Shown here piece by piece: positions 1 through 6,308 of a DNA stretch of 6,308 bases. The notes under the pieces are model-generated. The model was given only the letters and a program-made list of their open reading frames with translations, had not been told where the DNA came from and searched no databases. The DNA comes from CAYVMN01 sp964452575 (GTDB lineage Bacteria; Desulfobacterota; DSM-4660; Desulfatiglandales; Desulfatiglandaceae). Every line of letters starts with the position of its first letter. The stretch's first letter is position 1. A program made the position numbers and the translations under genes. The stretch is taken from positions 1 to 6,308 of the forward strand of contig CAYVMN010000230.1 of assembly GCA_964452575.1 (NCBI GenBank), given 5' to 3'.

Positions 1-62
1 AAACCAGCATTTTTACGAGGACTTGGGGTCTTCAATTTTGTCCTTGTCCCTAACCTTGGACG

Positions 63-90
63 TTGAACCCTGAACCTGTGAACGCTTACG
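63..90 (-). repeat. Upstream copy of a GAACC-type intergenic repeat
   Basis: TGAAC occurs at 64-68, 71-75 and 79-83, followed by GCTTACG. Read on the minus strand, positions 90 to 71 match 6253-6272 on the plus strand at 17 of 20 bases, so the two are inverted copies flanking the operon. Two TTGTCC units (38-43, 44-49) just upstream may be a degenerate extension. No coding potential is seen in 1-125. Confidence 0.75.
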
Positions 91-112
91 GTGGAAGTTG
101 GTAGATCAAAAA

Positions 113-118
113 AGGAGG
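113..118 (+). promoter_or_regulatory. Shine-Dalgarno of the first operon gene
   Basis: A perfect AGGAGG lies 7 bases before the ATG at 126. It fixes this start and suggests strong translation of the first gene. No earlier in-frame start is needed to give a complete KASIII-type N-terminus. Confidence 0.85.
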
Positions 119-125
119 ATATTGC

Positions 126-1565
126 ATGAGTACGGTCGGGATAAAATCGTGTGCAGGCTATGTGCCCTATTATAGACTGGACCGGGGGGTCATTGCCCGG
201 ATATGGGGGAGGGCGTCAATAGGCGGGGAAAGGAGTGTGGCCAATAACGATGAAGACGGTATTACTATGGCTGTTGAGGCCTCCAGAAATTGCCTTGGAG
301 GAAGAGACATAGAAGAGGTGGACGGGCTCTTTTTTGCCAGCACCAGTGCCCCTTACAAGGAAAAGTTGAATGCTTCACTGATTGCTACTGCAACAGATCT
401 GAAAAGGGAGATAACGACTGCCGATTTTGCACACTCACTGAGGGCAGGGACAGGCGCCCTGAAGGCGGCCTTTGAATCGGTAAAGAGCGGTTCCATGGGG
501 AATGTCTTGGTAGTGGCCTCGGATTGCCGTACCGGATATCCGAGGTCAGACCAGGAGCAGGCCTTCGGTGACGGCGCCGGAGCCGTCGTGGTGGGTTCCG
601 GGAATCTGTTGGCCACCTTTGAAGGCAGCTATTCCATATGCAATGAGATGATGGATGTCTGGAGAAACCCTGAAGATACCTTTGTAAGGACCTGGGAGAG
701 CCGATTTATCCTGGGAGAAGGATATATCAACCACATGAAAGAGGTGGTCTCAGGGCTTTTCAAGAAGTACGATTTAGGGCCGAAAGATATCTCTAAGGCC
801 ATCTTCCCGGCCCCTGACCTGCGCACCCACATGACCTTGATAGGGGGGCTAGGCTTCGAGATGGATACACAGGTCCAGGATCCCCTTTTGTCTAACGTAG
901 GTTATTGTGGTGCAGCCCATCCCTTGCTCATGCTTGTGGCATCCCTTGAGGAGGCAAGTCCGGGAGACTTGCTGCTTCTGGCCAATTATGCCGACGGTGC
1001 AGATGCCATGCTGTTCGAGGTGACACGAGAGATTGAACAGGGCGGAAACCGGCGGGCAGTCAAGGACTACATAGGGGAGAAATCCCTTCTTCCCTCTTAT
1101 GCCCGGTTTTTGAGCTACAAGGGACTGGTTGAAACAGCCCCTGGAGAGCCCTTTCGTCTGATTCCATCGGCTACGGTGAGCTGGCGGGACCGAAGGACCA
1201 TACTCAGGTGCCACGGAAGCAAGTGCAGGCAATGCGGGAAGGTTACCTTTCCTGTTCAACGGGTATGTTATCATTGTGACTCAAGAGATGATTTCGATGA
1301 AACCCCGATTTCCTATCTTGAAGGGGAGGTGTTCACCTTTACCCTGGATAACCTTGCAGGCAGGAGCGACGACCCGGTCGTGGTTCAAACTGTGGCCGAC
1401 TTCGGAGAAGAAAAGGTCCGCTTTTACGGCATGATGACTGACTGTGACCCGTCAGAGGTGGAGGTGGGAATGCCTGTTAGCCTGACATTCAGGAGGATCT
1501 ATGATGGTGCAGGCATGCACAACTACTTCTGGAAATGTAGACCAGTGAGAAGGAGGGAAGGTTAG
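126..1565 (+). CDS. HMG-CoA-synthase-like (KASIII fold) protein fused to C-terminal DUF35 zinc-ribbon/OB-fold domain
   Basis: The 479-residue protein has two parts. Residues 1 to about 340 resemble archaeal-type HMG-CoA synthase: a GI-x-YVPYYRLDR-like opening, the FADxGAGAV-like segment FGDGAGAVVVG (147-157), and an SNVGYCGAAHP segment (256-266) where KASIII enzymes carry the Asn loop. Residues about 345-479 form a DUF35 module: a rubredoxin-like zinc ribbon with C367/C370 and C381/C384, then an OB-fold (about 395-475). DUF35 proteins bridge thiolase and HMG-CoA synthase in archaea and partner thiolases in BbsAB and aldolases in ChsH2-Ltp2. Aligned from memory, the catalytic Glu, Cys and His fall on T73, L105 (in HSLRAGT) and P228, so Claisen-type catalysis looks lost. 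A scaffold or CoA-binding role for the next gene's thiolase is inferred. The ATG follows a strong AGGAGG. It is first in the operon, 2 bases before the thiolase. The fold and fusion are secure; the function is not. Confidence 0.88.
   Translation: MSTVGIKSCAGYVPYYRLDRGVIARIWGRASIGGERSVANNDEDGITMAVEASRNCLGGRDIEEVDGLFFASTSAPYKEKLNASLIATATDLKREITTADFAHSLRAGTGALKAAFESVKSGSMGNVLVVASDCRTGYPRSDQEQAFGDGAGAVVVGSGNLLATFEGSYSICNEMMDVWRNPEDTFVRTWESRFILGEGYINHMKEVVSGLFKKYDLGPKDISKAIFPAPDLRTHMTLIGGLGFEMDTQVQDPLLSNVGYCGAAHPLLMLVASLEEASPGDLLLLANYADGADAMLFEVTREIEQGGNRRAVKDYIGEKSLLPSYARFLSYKGLVETAPGEPFRLIPSATVSWRDRRTILRCHGSKCRQCGKVTFPVQRVCYHCDSRDDFDETPISYLEGEVFTFTLDNLAGRSDDPVVVQTVADFGEEKVRFYGMMTDCDPSEVEVGMPVSLTFRRIYDGAGMHNYFWKCRPVRRREG
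1551..1556 (+). promoter_or_regulatory. Shine-Dalgarno of the thiolase gene, inside the end of the preceding gene
   Basis: AGGAGG sits within the last codons of the fusion gene, 11 bases before the thiolase ATG at 1568. The spacing is slightly long. Stop (TAG 1563-1565) and start are 2 bases apart, which suggests translational coupling and comparable amounts of the two proteins. Confidence 0.75.
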
Positions 1566-1567
1566 TA

Positions 1568-2755
1568 ATGGGCAGCATAAAGGATCAAGTAGCCATTATC
1601 GGAATGGGGTGCACCAAGTTTGGTGAGCGTTGGGATAAGGGTGCAGAGGATCTCGCCATTGAGGCCGCCTACGAGGCCTATGAAGATGCAGGAATAGGCA
1701 AGGAGGACATCGAGGCCTGCTGGCTCTCAACGGTCATGGCCCCTGTTATCGGAGTATCGGGGAGCGTAGTCGCCGACTCCCTGAAGCTTAGAAATGTACC
1801 GGTCATACGAAATGAGAACTGGTGTGCATCAGGACACATTGCCCTGCTGGAGGCCTGCATGGCGGTTGCAAGCGGTGCATACGACCTGGTCTTGGCCATT
1901 GGGGTGGAAAAGCTAAAGGATACCGGCTTCCCCGGACTGGGAACAGGGAGGGGGATGCACCCTGTCTATGAGGCCAGAAGGACCTCTCCGGGATCATTTG
2001 GGTTGATCGCCCAGCGTTATTTTAAGACCTATGGCCTGAGTGTGGAGGAGGGCAGAGAGACCCTGGCCAAGATAGAGGTCAAGAATCATGACAATGGAAG
2101 CCTCTGTCCCAAGGCCCACTTTCACAACAAGATCACGGTGGAAAAGGTCCTCAAGGCCCCCATAATCGCATGGCCCCTGGGCCTCTTTGACTGTTGCGGA
2201 AACAGCGACGGGGCTGCCTGTGCCATTATCACGACAGCCGAAAAGGCAAAGGATTTCCGCAAAGACCCCATTTTTCTAAAGGGATTTGGTATCTCTACGG
2301 ATGCCATGATGCCCCACTTCAGGCCGGAATTCAGCTGGACCAGCTTTGACGCCCTGGTGACATCTTCGCAAAAGGCCTATGAGATGACCGGGATCAAGAA
2401 CCCTCGGGAAGAACTGGATGTGGCCGAGGTCCACGATTGCTTCTCTATCACGGAGCTCCTGATCTATGAGGATTTCGGATTTAGTCCCAGGGGAAGGGCC
2501 AAGGAGGATGTAGACTCTGGCTTTTTCACCCGCCAGGGGGGTCTCCCCGTAAATATTGACGGTGGACTGAAGTGCTTCGGCCACCCCATCGGGGCGAGTG
2601 GCTTGAGGATGACCTACGAGGTCTACAAGCAGTTGCAGGGAAAGGCAGATTTGCCGGAACGACAGATCAAGAACCCCAGGCTCGGCCTTGCCCACACCTT
2701 TGGAGGCCCACCCCAGATCAGCGCTGTTGCCATTTTCGGAAATGAGAAGGGATAG
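1568..2755 (+). CDS. SCP2/lipid-transfer-type thiolase (acetyl-CoA acyltransferase family)
   Basis: This 395-residue protein has the usual length for bacterial SCP2-type thiolases. Family landmarks are visible: the nucleophile loop NENWCASG with C86, the EVHDCF motif (287-292) giving H289 and C291, GHPIGASG (338-345) giving H339, and a C-terminal HTFGG glycine turn. Such enzymes cleave 3-oxoacyl-CoA with CoA, or run in the condensing direction, in the cytosol. Retention of C86 and the HDCF and GHP motifs argues for true thiolase chemistry rather than the Ltp2-type retro-aldolase, where a Tyr-containing motif replaces the His. The family commonly needs a DUF35 partner, as in benzoylsuccinyl-CoA thiolase BbsAB, and here one is supplied by the fused upstream protein. 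The substrate is unknown. An acetyl-CoA C-acetyltransferase or a substrate-specific beta-ketothiolase are both possible. The family call is firm. Confidence 0.92.
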   Translation: MGSIKDQVAIIGMGCTKFGERWDKGAEDLAIEAAYEAYEDAGIGKEDIEACWLSTVMAPVIGVSGSVVADSLKLRNVPVIRNENWCASGHIALLEACMAVASGAYDLVLAIGVEKLKDTGFPGLGTGRGMHPVYEARRTSPGSFGLIAQRYFKTYGLSVEEGRETLAKIEVKNHDNGSLCPKAHFHNKITVEKVLKAPIIAWPLGLFDCCGNSDGAACAIITTAEKAKDFRKDPIFLKGFGISTDAMMPHFRPEFSWTSFDALVTSSQKAYEMTGIKNPREELDVAEVHDCFSITELLIYEDFGFSPRGRAKEDVDSGFFTRQGGLPVNIDGGLKCFGHPIGASGLRMTYEVYKQLQGKADLPERQIKNPRLGLAHTFGGPPQISAVAIFGNEKG

Positions 2756-2849
2756 GATTCGATTGCGGATTTTGGATTGCGGAAGTTATCAGACGTCGGA
2801 CTTCGGACTTCGGACCTCGGACTTCGCAGGGCGAAGGGCAGGAAGGATC
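2756..2849 (+). repeat. Intergenic tandem heptamer repeats between thiolase and ligase genes
   Basis: The only sizeable gap in the operon (94 bases) is mostly short tandem repeats. The first block has GATTGCG (2761-2767), GATTTTG (2768-2774) and GATTGCG (2775-2781). The second has CGGACTT at 2797-2803 and 2804-2810, CGGACCT at 2811-2817 and CGGACTT at 2818-2824, with a degenerate copy (CAGACGT) just before. Both blocks have a period of exactly 7. I associate such arrays with intergenic DNA of sulfate-reducing and related bacteria. Function is unknown. The array ends about 15 bases before the ligase ribosome binding site. Confidence 0.85.
2840..2846 (+). promoter_or_regulatory. Shine-Dalgarno that decides the ligase start
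   Basis: AGGAAGG lies just before the ATG at 2850, 3 bases away if read to its last G and 6 bases away if AGGA is the pairing part. It supports 2850 over an in-frame ATG at 2688, which lies inside the thiolase gene and would make the protein translate through the tandem repeats. Confidence 0.75.
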
Positions 2850-4409
2850 ATGACTGATTATACCAAGAAATTCGACCCGGGCAGGATCGGGATTGCCACG
2901 CATGCCAAAAGGACTCCTGGGCGAGCCGCCCTTATTATGGATGATGTGTTAGTCACCTTTGAGGAACTGGATAGAAGGACCAATGCCCTGGCCAACGCCC
3001 TCTTAGAGAGGGACATCAGGCCCGGAGATCGCATCTCCATCCTGATGCACAATAGCCCTGAGATCATGCAGGCATGGGGGGCAGCCGGGAAGGCTGGAAT
3101 CACTCCTATTGCCCTCAATTATCGTTTCAAGGCCGACGAGCTGAGCTATATCATAAACGATTCGGAATCAGAGGTACTGATCTACGGGAGTGAATTTGAA
3201 GAGGTGGTCAATGAAGCAAGACCCAAACTGGCCGTACCGCAGATGACTTTCATCTGTAGCGGGGGATCGCGATCTCCCGACGTCCTGGATCTTGCTGAGG
3301 TCATCAGAAGTGCCCAGGACACCCCCCCGAAGACGGAGACAGATCCGAGCGGAGTGGCCTCCTCACTTGTCTATACCTCGGGTACTACCGGGAGGCCCAA
3401 AGGCGTCTTCAGGAAGAGTAAGAACCGACTAAATAGCCTGTTGGGATATGCCCATATCTTTGAAACAACCCATGATGATACCCACCTTGTGGCAGGCCCC
3501 CTCTATCATGCAGCCCCTTATGCATGGGCGGCATTCTCTCTGATCCTTGGAAATACGGTGATCATCATGCCCAGGTTTGACCCGGAGAACTTCCTGGGAC
3601 TCGTCCAGAGGCACAGTGCAACAACCACCTGGGTAGTTCCAACCATGCTTAACCGGATCCTGAATCTACCAAAGGAGACCCTGGAGAGACACGATATCTC
3701 CTCTATCCGGGTTATGACCGTGGGGGGAGAATCGTTTCCTTTTCCCTTGGTAAAAAGGGCAGTGGAATATTTCGGGGAGGGAAAGATATTCGAATTCTTC
3801 GGTGGGACAGAGATCAGTTGTGTAACCTATATGAGGCCCGAGGATCAACTAAGAAAGCCGGGCAGTTGTGGAAAACCGGCCATGGGGTGCCATATCAAAC
3901 TCCTGGACGAGAACAGGAATGAACTGCCACTTGGAGAGCCGGGTATTATGTATGTAAAGAGCGATTTCCTCCTGGATGGGTACTACAAGAATCCGGAGGC
4001 CACTCAGGCCAATTACCACGACGGCTATTTTACCGTAGGCGATATAGCGAGGGTGGATGAAGAAGGATACTACTATATTATTGATCGCGCTGTGGACATG
4101 ATCATCTCCGGCGGGGTGAACATATATCCTGCAGAGATAGAGGAGGTCTTGTATGCCCACCCCCATGTCTTTGACGTATCCATAGTCGGAGCACCGGACC
4201 CTGACTGGGGTGAGAAGATCATTGCCTACGTGGTGCCACGGGAACACGCAGCGATTACCGAACAAGATGTCATAGACTTCGTGGCCAGCAGACTTGCCTC
4301 CTATAAGAAGCCGAAGGAGGTCATTTTCGTAGGTGAAATCCCTTACTCTCCTTCGGGAAAGCAACTGAAACGTGTCCTGAGACAGGAATACGCCAATCGG
4401 TCCAAGTGA
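2850..4409 (+). CDS. AMP-forming acyl-CoA ligase (ANL superfamily)
   Basis: The 519-residue protein activates a carboxylic acid to its CoA thioester with ATP, through an acyl-adenylate. ANL motifs appear in order: YTSGTTGRPKG phosphate loop (175-185), FFGGTE (316-321), the adenylate-binding GD with D398, IDR with R413 at the hinge, GGVNIYPAEIE (421-431) and PSGK with the adenylation lysine K504. The length fits medium- or long-chain fatty-acid and aromatic-acid ligases. The start at 2850 gives the expected N-terminus. Extending to 2688 would add 54 residues encoded by thiolase codons and repeats. No signal peptide or membrane segment was seen, so it is cytosolic. It follows the thiolase after the 94-base repeat gap and precedes the CoA-transferase by 22 bases, which suggests it makes the CoA ester entering the pathway. 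Substrate specificity cannot be read from these motifs. Confidence 0.93.
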   Translation: MTDYTKKFDPGRIGIATHAKRTPGRAALIMDDVLVTFEELDRRTNALANALLERDIRPGDRISILMHNSPEIMQAWGAAGKAGITPIALNYRFKADELSYIINDSESEVLIYGSEFEEVVNEARPKLAVPQMTFICSGGSRSPDVLDLAEVIRSAQDTPPKTETDPSGVASSLVYTSGTTGRPKGVFRKSKNRLNSLLGYAHIFETTHDDTHLVAGPLYHAAPYAWAAFSLILGNTVIIMPRFDPENFLGLVQRHSATTTWVVPTMLNRILNLPKETLERHDISSIRVMTVGGESFPFPLVKRAVEYFGEGKIFEFFGGTEISCVTYMRPEDQLRKPGSCGKPAMGCHIKLLDENRNELPLGEPGIMYVKSDFLLDGYYKNPEATQANYHDGYFTVGDIARVDEEGYYYIIDRAVDMIISGGVNIYPAEIEEVLYAHPHVFDVSIVGAPDPDWGEKIIAYVVPREHAAITEQDVIDFVASRLASYKKPKEVIFVGEIPYSPSGKQLKRVLRQEYANRSK

Positions 4410-4431
4410 CACCTGGAAAGGCCCACAATAT

Positions 4432-5397
4432 ATGCCAAAGACTAACAAAATAGTCTCCATGTCTGAGGCAATAGACAGACATGTGAGAGATGGGGACACC
4501 ATCTATCTCGGAGGATTCATCCAGCAGGAGCCATTTGCCGCGACCCATGAGATAATAAGGCAGGGGAAGAAGGACCTCACGGTCTCCAAGTGTGCGGCCA
4601 TGATCGCAGTTGACCAGATGATAGGGGCAGGTGTGCTGAAGCGCCTGATTACCGCCTTCGCCTGGAACCCGTTGCCAGCCACGGCCCATTGCCTTGTCCG
4701 TGCCCTGAGGCACCGGGTACCCCACGAGATAGAGATAGAGGAGTATTCCATCCTGGCCCTGAACCTGGCCTATTTTGCAGGCGCTATGGGTCTACCCTAT
4801 GTCGCTACAAAGACAATGTTAGGCTCTGGGTTTGATTGGGAGCAAACGGACTCCGGGTTAAGGAACAGGCTCAAGTTTGAGAACTCACCCTTCACCGGCG
4901 AACGGGTCTGCCTGGTCCCGCCGATCATGCACGACGTTGGTATCATACAGGTTCAGAGATCGGACCCCTATGGCAATGCCCAGGCCTGGGGTATGCTGGG
5001 AGAGGTCCGTTACGGGCTACACAGCTGCAACCGGCTCATCATATGCGCGGAGGAAATAGTAGATACCGACACGGTTGAAAGAGATCCTAACCGCACCTTG
5101 GTGCCGGCATTCCGAGTAAGCGCAGTGGTCGAAGAACCATGGGGAAGCCACCCTGCGCCCATGGCCGGATATTACGACATGGACTGGCCTTATAATGCCT
5201 ATTATGAGCAGGAGACACGGACCGAGGAATCGTTTCGGGCATTTATGGCTAAGTGGGTCTATGGCACCAGAGACCGAAAGGATTATTTGAAGTTGCTGGG
5301 GGAAGAAAGGCTAAAGGCCCTGCGGCCCGAGAGGTTTGACTCAGACCCTGTTCCCTATGGAAGACTGACCCGTCATTTTGGGGGCCAGCATGTCTGA
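4432..5397 (+). CDS. Family I CoA-transferase subunit A (glutaconate CoA-transferase type)
   Basis: This 321-residue protein matches the length and layout of GctA-type alpha subunits: DGDTIYLGGF (20-29, the N-terminal glycine loop), an acidic EIEIEEYS stretch (99-106), FAGAMGLPY (115-123), and HDVGIIQVQRSDPYGNAQ (167-184), the hallmark of this family. With subunit B it moves CoA between an acyl-CoA and a free acid in the cytosol. The related IpdAB pair instead opens a ring in steroid breakdown, so hydrolase chemistry should be kept as an alternative. The TGA ends 5 bases past the start of subunit B, an 8-base overlap typical of co-translated subunits. The ATG follows GGAAAG at 4415-4420, a moderate ribosome site 11 bases upstream. 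The substrate is unknown. Confidence 0.9.
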   Translation: MPKTNKIVSMSEAIDRHVRDGDTIYLGGFIQQEPFAATHEIIRQGKKDLTVSKCAAMIAVDQMIGAGVLKRLITAFAWNPLPATAHCLVRALRHRVPHEIEIEEYSILALNLAYFAGAMGLPYVATKTMLGSGFDWEQTDSGLRNRLKFENSPFTGERVCLVPPIMHDVGIIQVQRSDPYGNAQAWGMLGEVRYGLHSCNRLIICAEEIVDTDTVERDPNRTLVPAFRVSAVVEEPWGSHPAPMAGYYDMDWPYNAYYEQETRTEESFRAFMAKWVYGTRDRKDYLKLLGEERLKALRPERFDSDPVPYGRLTRHFGGQHV

Positions 5398-6205
5398 GAC
5401 AAGGAAACCGGTTACACCCATAGAGCAGATGATTGTATCGGCCGCCAGGCTGATAGAAGATAAGACTGTCCTGATGGTTGGGACCCAGTGGCCTATTATT
5501 GTATCCCTCCTGGCCAAATCTCTACATGCCCCTGATGTGACCATCTGCTATGAAGGGGGCATTATCTTGAACAGGGTCCCTGATCGTATTCCCCTCTTTA
5601 CTGCCGATCCGGTGGTCAACTCGAGTTCCATTCTGTTAGGGTGCTCCTTTGATACCCTCGGGATGGTCCTCCACGGAGGTAGGGCCGATATGGCGCTTCT
5701 CTCCGCTGCCTCGGTGGATCGCTATGGCAACATAAATACTACGTGTATTGGCGATTATCGATCCCCTAGATTGCGTCTTGGGGGAAGCGGGGGGGCCTGC
5801 GACTTTGGGAGCCTGGCACCCAAGGTCGTGATCATCCTGGAGCACGACAAGAGACGCTTCCCTGAAAGGGTCGATTTCGTTACCACACCCGGCTATCTCA
5901 CGGGGAGGGACGATCGAATAAAATCAGGGCTGAGGCCGAAAACGGGTCCTTATGCGGTTGTGACCACCCTGGGCCTCTTTGGTTTTGATGAACAACGGGA
6001 GATGGTCCTCAAGGCCTATAACCCTACTGCATCGGTTCAGGACCTGAAAGAGGGTGTTCAATGGGACCTGAAGGTCCGGAAGGACGTTAGACCCCTTGAT
6101 CTGCCCGCTGAAGAGGAATTGCGCGTGTTGAGGGAGCAGATTGATCCTCAAGGAATGTATTTGAGGGATGAAAGGTTATTCAGGGGGAGGCAGGCAGTCG
6201 TCTAA
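5390..6205 (+). CDS. Family I CoA-transferase subunit B (glutaconate CoA-transferase type)
   Basis: The protein has 271 residues from the ATG at 5390. Motifs follow GctB closely: HAPDVTICYEGG (46-57) with E55, DRYGNINTTCIGDY (110-123), the GGSGGACDF oxyanion-type glycine run (131-139), HDKRRF (152-157), FVTTPGYL (163-170) and a C-terminal EEELRVLREQIDP stretch. E55 aligns, from memory, with the catalytic glutamate of glutaconate CoA-transferase, which forms the glutamyl-CoA thioester. IpdB-type hydrolases have a different residue there, so transferase activity is favoured. An in-frame TTG at 5378 would add four residues. The ATG is preferred as the commoner start codon, although the G-rich run at 5380-5384 is only a weak ribosome site. 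This is the last gene of the operon; the substrate is unknown. Confidence 0.9.
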   Translation: MSETRKPVTPIEQMIVSAARLIEDKTVLMVGTQWPIIVSLLAKSLHAPDVTICYEGGIILNRVPDRIPLFTADPVVNSSSILLGCSFDTLGMVLHGGRADMALLSAASVDRYGNINTTCIGDYRSPRLRLGGSGGACDFGSLAPKVVIILEHDKRRFPERVDFVTTPGYLTGRDDRIKSGLRPKTGPYAVVTTLGLFGFDEQREMVLKAYNPTASVQDLKEGVQWDLKVRKDVRPLDLPAEEELRVLREQIDPQGMYLRDERLFRGRQAVV

Positions 6206-6252
6206 AAGGCCAAAGCCAGCTCTATTTTGCGCGGTAAACACATTAAAAAATA

Positions 6253-6288
6253 CGTAGCCGTTCACGGGTTCAAAGGTTCAGGGGTTAA
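6253..6288 (+). repeat. Downstream, inverted copy of the GAACC-type intergenic repeat
   Basis: GTTCA recurs at 6260, 6268 and 6276, with a degenerate GTTAA at 6284, giving an exact 8-base period. The block starts CGTAGCCGTTCACGGGTTCA (6253-6272), which matches the reverse complement of the upstream repeat except at three positions. It has one 8-base unit more than the upstream copy. It lies 47 bases after the operon's last stop codon. Confidence 0.75.
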
Positions 6289-6308
6289 AGATTGCTTCTC
6301 GTTCTCGC

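Noticed and set aside
56..91. Possible sigma-70 promoter with TTGGAC or TTGAAC as the -35 box
   Set aside because: At 17-base spacing the -10 candidates read TGAACG or TTACGG, far from TATAAT, and the TTGAAC belongs to the repeat. No promoter can be supported.
126..1565. Genuine HMG-CoA synthase of a mevalonate pathway
   Set aside because: The catalytic Glu, Cys and His positions appear substituted, and no mevalonate genes are nearby. The ligase and CoA-transferase neighbours indicate acid catabolism.
1568..2755. Ltp2/DitF-type retro-aldolase instead of a thiolase, prompted by the DUF35 neighbour
   Set aside because: The protein keeps the thiolase Cys (C86), the HDCF motif and GHPIGASG, which the aldolases replace.
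3265..3274. Perfect palindrome GATCGCGATC with flanking G and C runs inside the ligase gene
   Set aside because: It is in frame in coding sequence, isolated and without a second copy or neighbouring signal. It is probably chance codon choice.
3849..4502. A 217-codon open frame on the minus strand, opposite the ligase gene's 3' part
   Set aside because: It is antisense to conserved ANL motifs, has no recognisable domain, and has a composition expected of a shadow frame. The other minus-strand frames (for example 849-1274, 2276-2695, 4321-4725) fail for the same reasons.
5378..5389. TTG start for CoA-transferase subunit B
   Set aside because: The ATG 12 bases later is in frame and gives an N-terminus like known B subunits. 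The TTG is possible but adds only four unremarkable residues.
6208..6217. Possible terminator hairpin GGC-CAAA-GCC after the last stop codon
   Set aside because: The stem is only three pairs and no T-run follows directly, so an intrinsic terminator cannot be claimed. No other strong stem was seen in 6206-6308.

Overview
The window carries one compact, five-gene operon on the + strand (positions 126-6205) with short non-coding flanks (1-125 and 6206-6308). All five genes encode CoA-thioester enzymes or their partners. In order they are: an HMG-CoA-synthase-like protein fused to a C-terminal DUF35 (zinc ribbon plus OB-fold) domain; an SCP2/lipid-transfer-type thiolase; an AMP-forming acyl-CoA ligase; and the A and B subunits of a family I (glutaconate-type) CoA-transferase. 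Gaps are 2, 94 and 22 bases, and the last pair overlaps by 8 bases, so co-transcription is likely.

The likely host is an anaerobic bacterium of the former Deltaproteobacteria (Desulfobacterota or a relative). This is inferred from the gene families, from the moderate GC content judged by eye, and from short tandem repeats between genes (GGACTTC-, GATTGCG- and GAACC-type units) of a kind I associate with those genomes. No rRNA or taxonomic marker is present, so the assignment is tentative.

The most notable point is in the first gene. Compared by memory with archaeal HMG-CoA synthase, all three catalytic positions (Glu, Cys, His) appear to be replaced (T73, L105, P228), while the fold landmarks and the DUF35 zinc ligands remain. 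The neighbouring thiolase keeps its catalytic residues (C86, H289/C291, H339). In archaea, thiolase and HMG-CoA synthase are bridged by a DUF35 protein. Here the parts look rearranged into a catalytically silent synthase-DUF35 fusion that may serve as a scaffold or CoA-binding partner for an active thiolase.

Together the genes suggest a degradative route. A carboxylic acid is activated by the ligase, the thiolase complex cleaves (or condenses) a 3-oxoacyl-CoA, and the GctAB-type transferase moves CoA between a dicarboxylic or similar acid and its thioester. No dehydrogenase, hydratase or substrate-specific enzyme lies in the window, so the substrate is not identifiable.

The non-coding parts hold repeats. 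A GAACC-type repeat lies before the operon and an inverted copy of the same element lies after it, while a tandem heptamer array fills the gap between thiolase and ligase. No RNA gene, CRISPR array, transposase, convincing promoter or terminator was seen.
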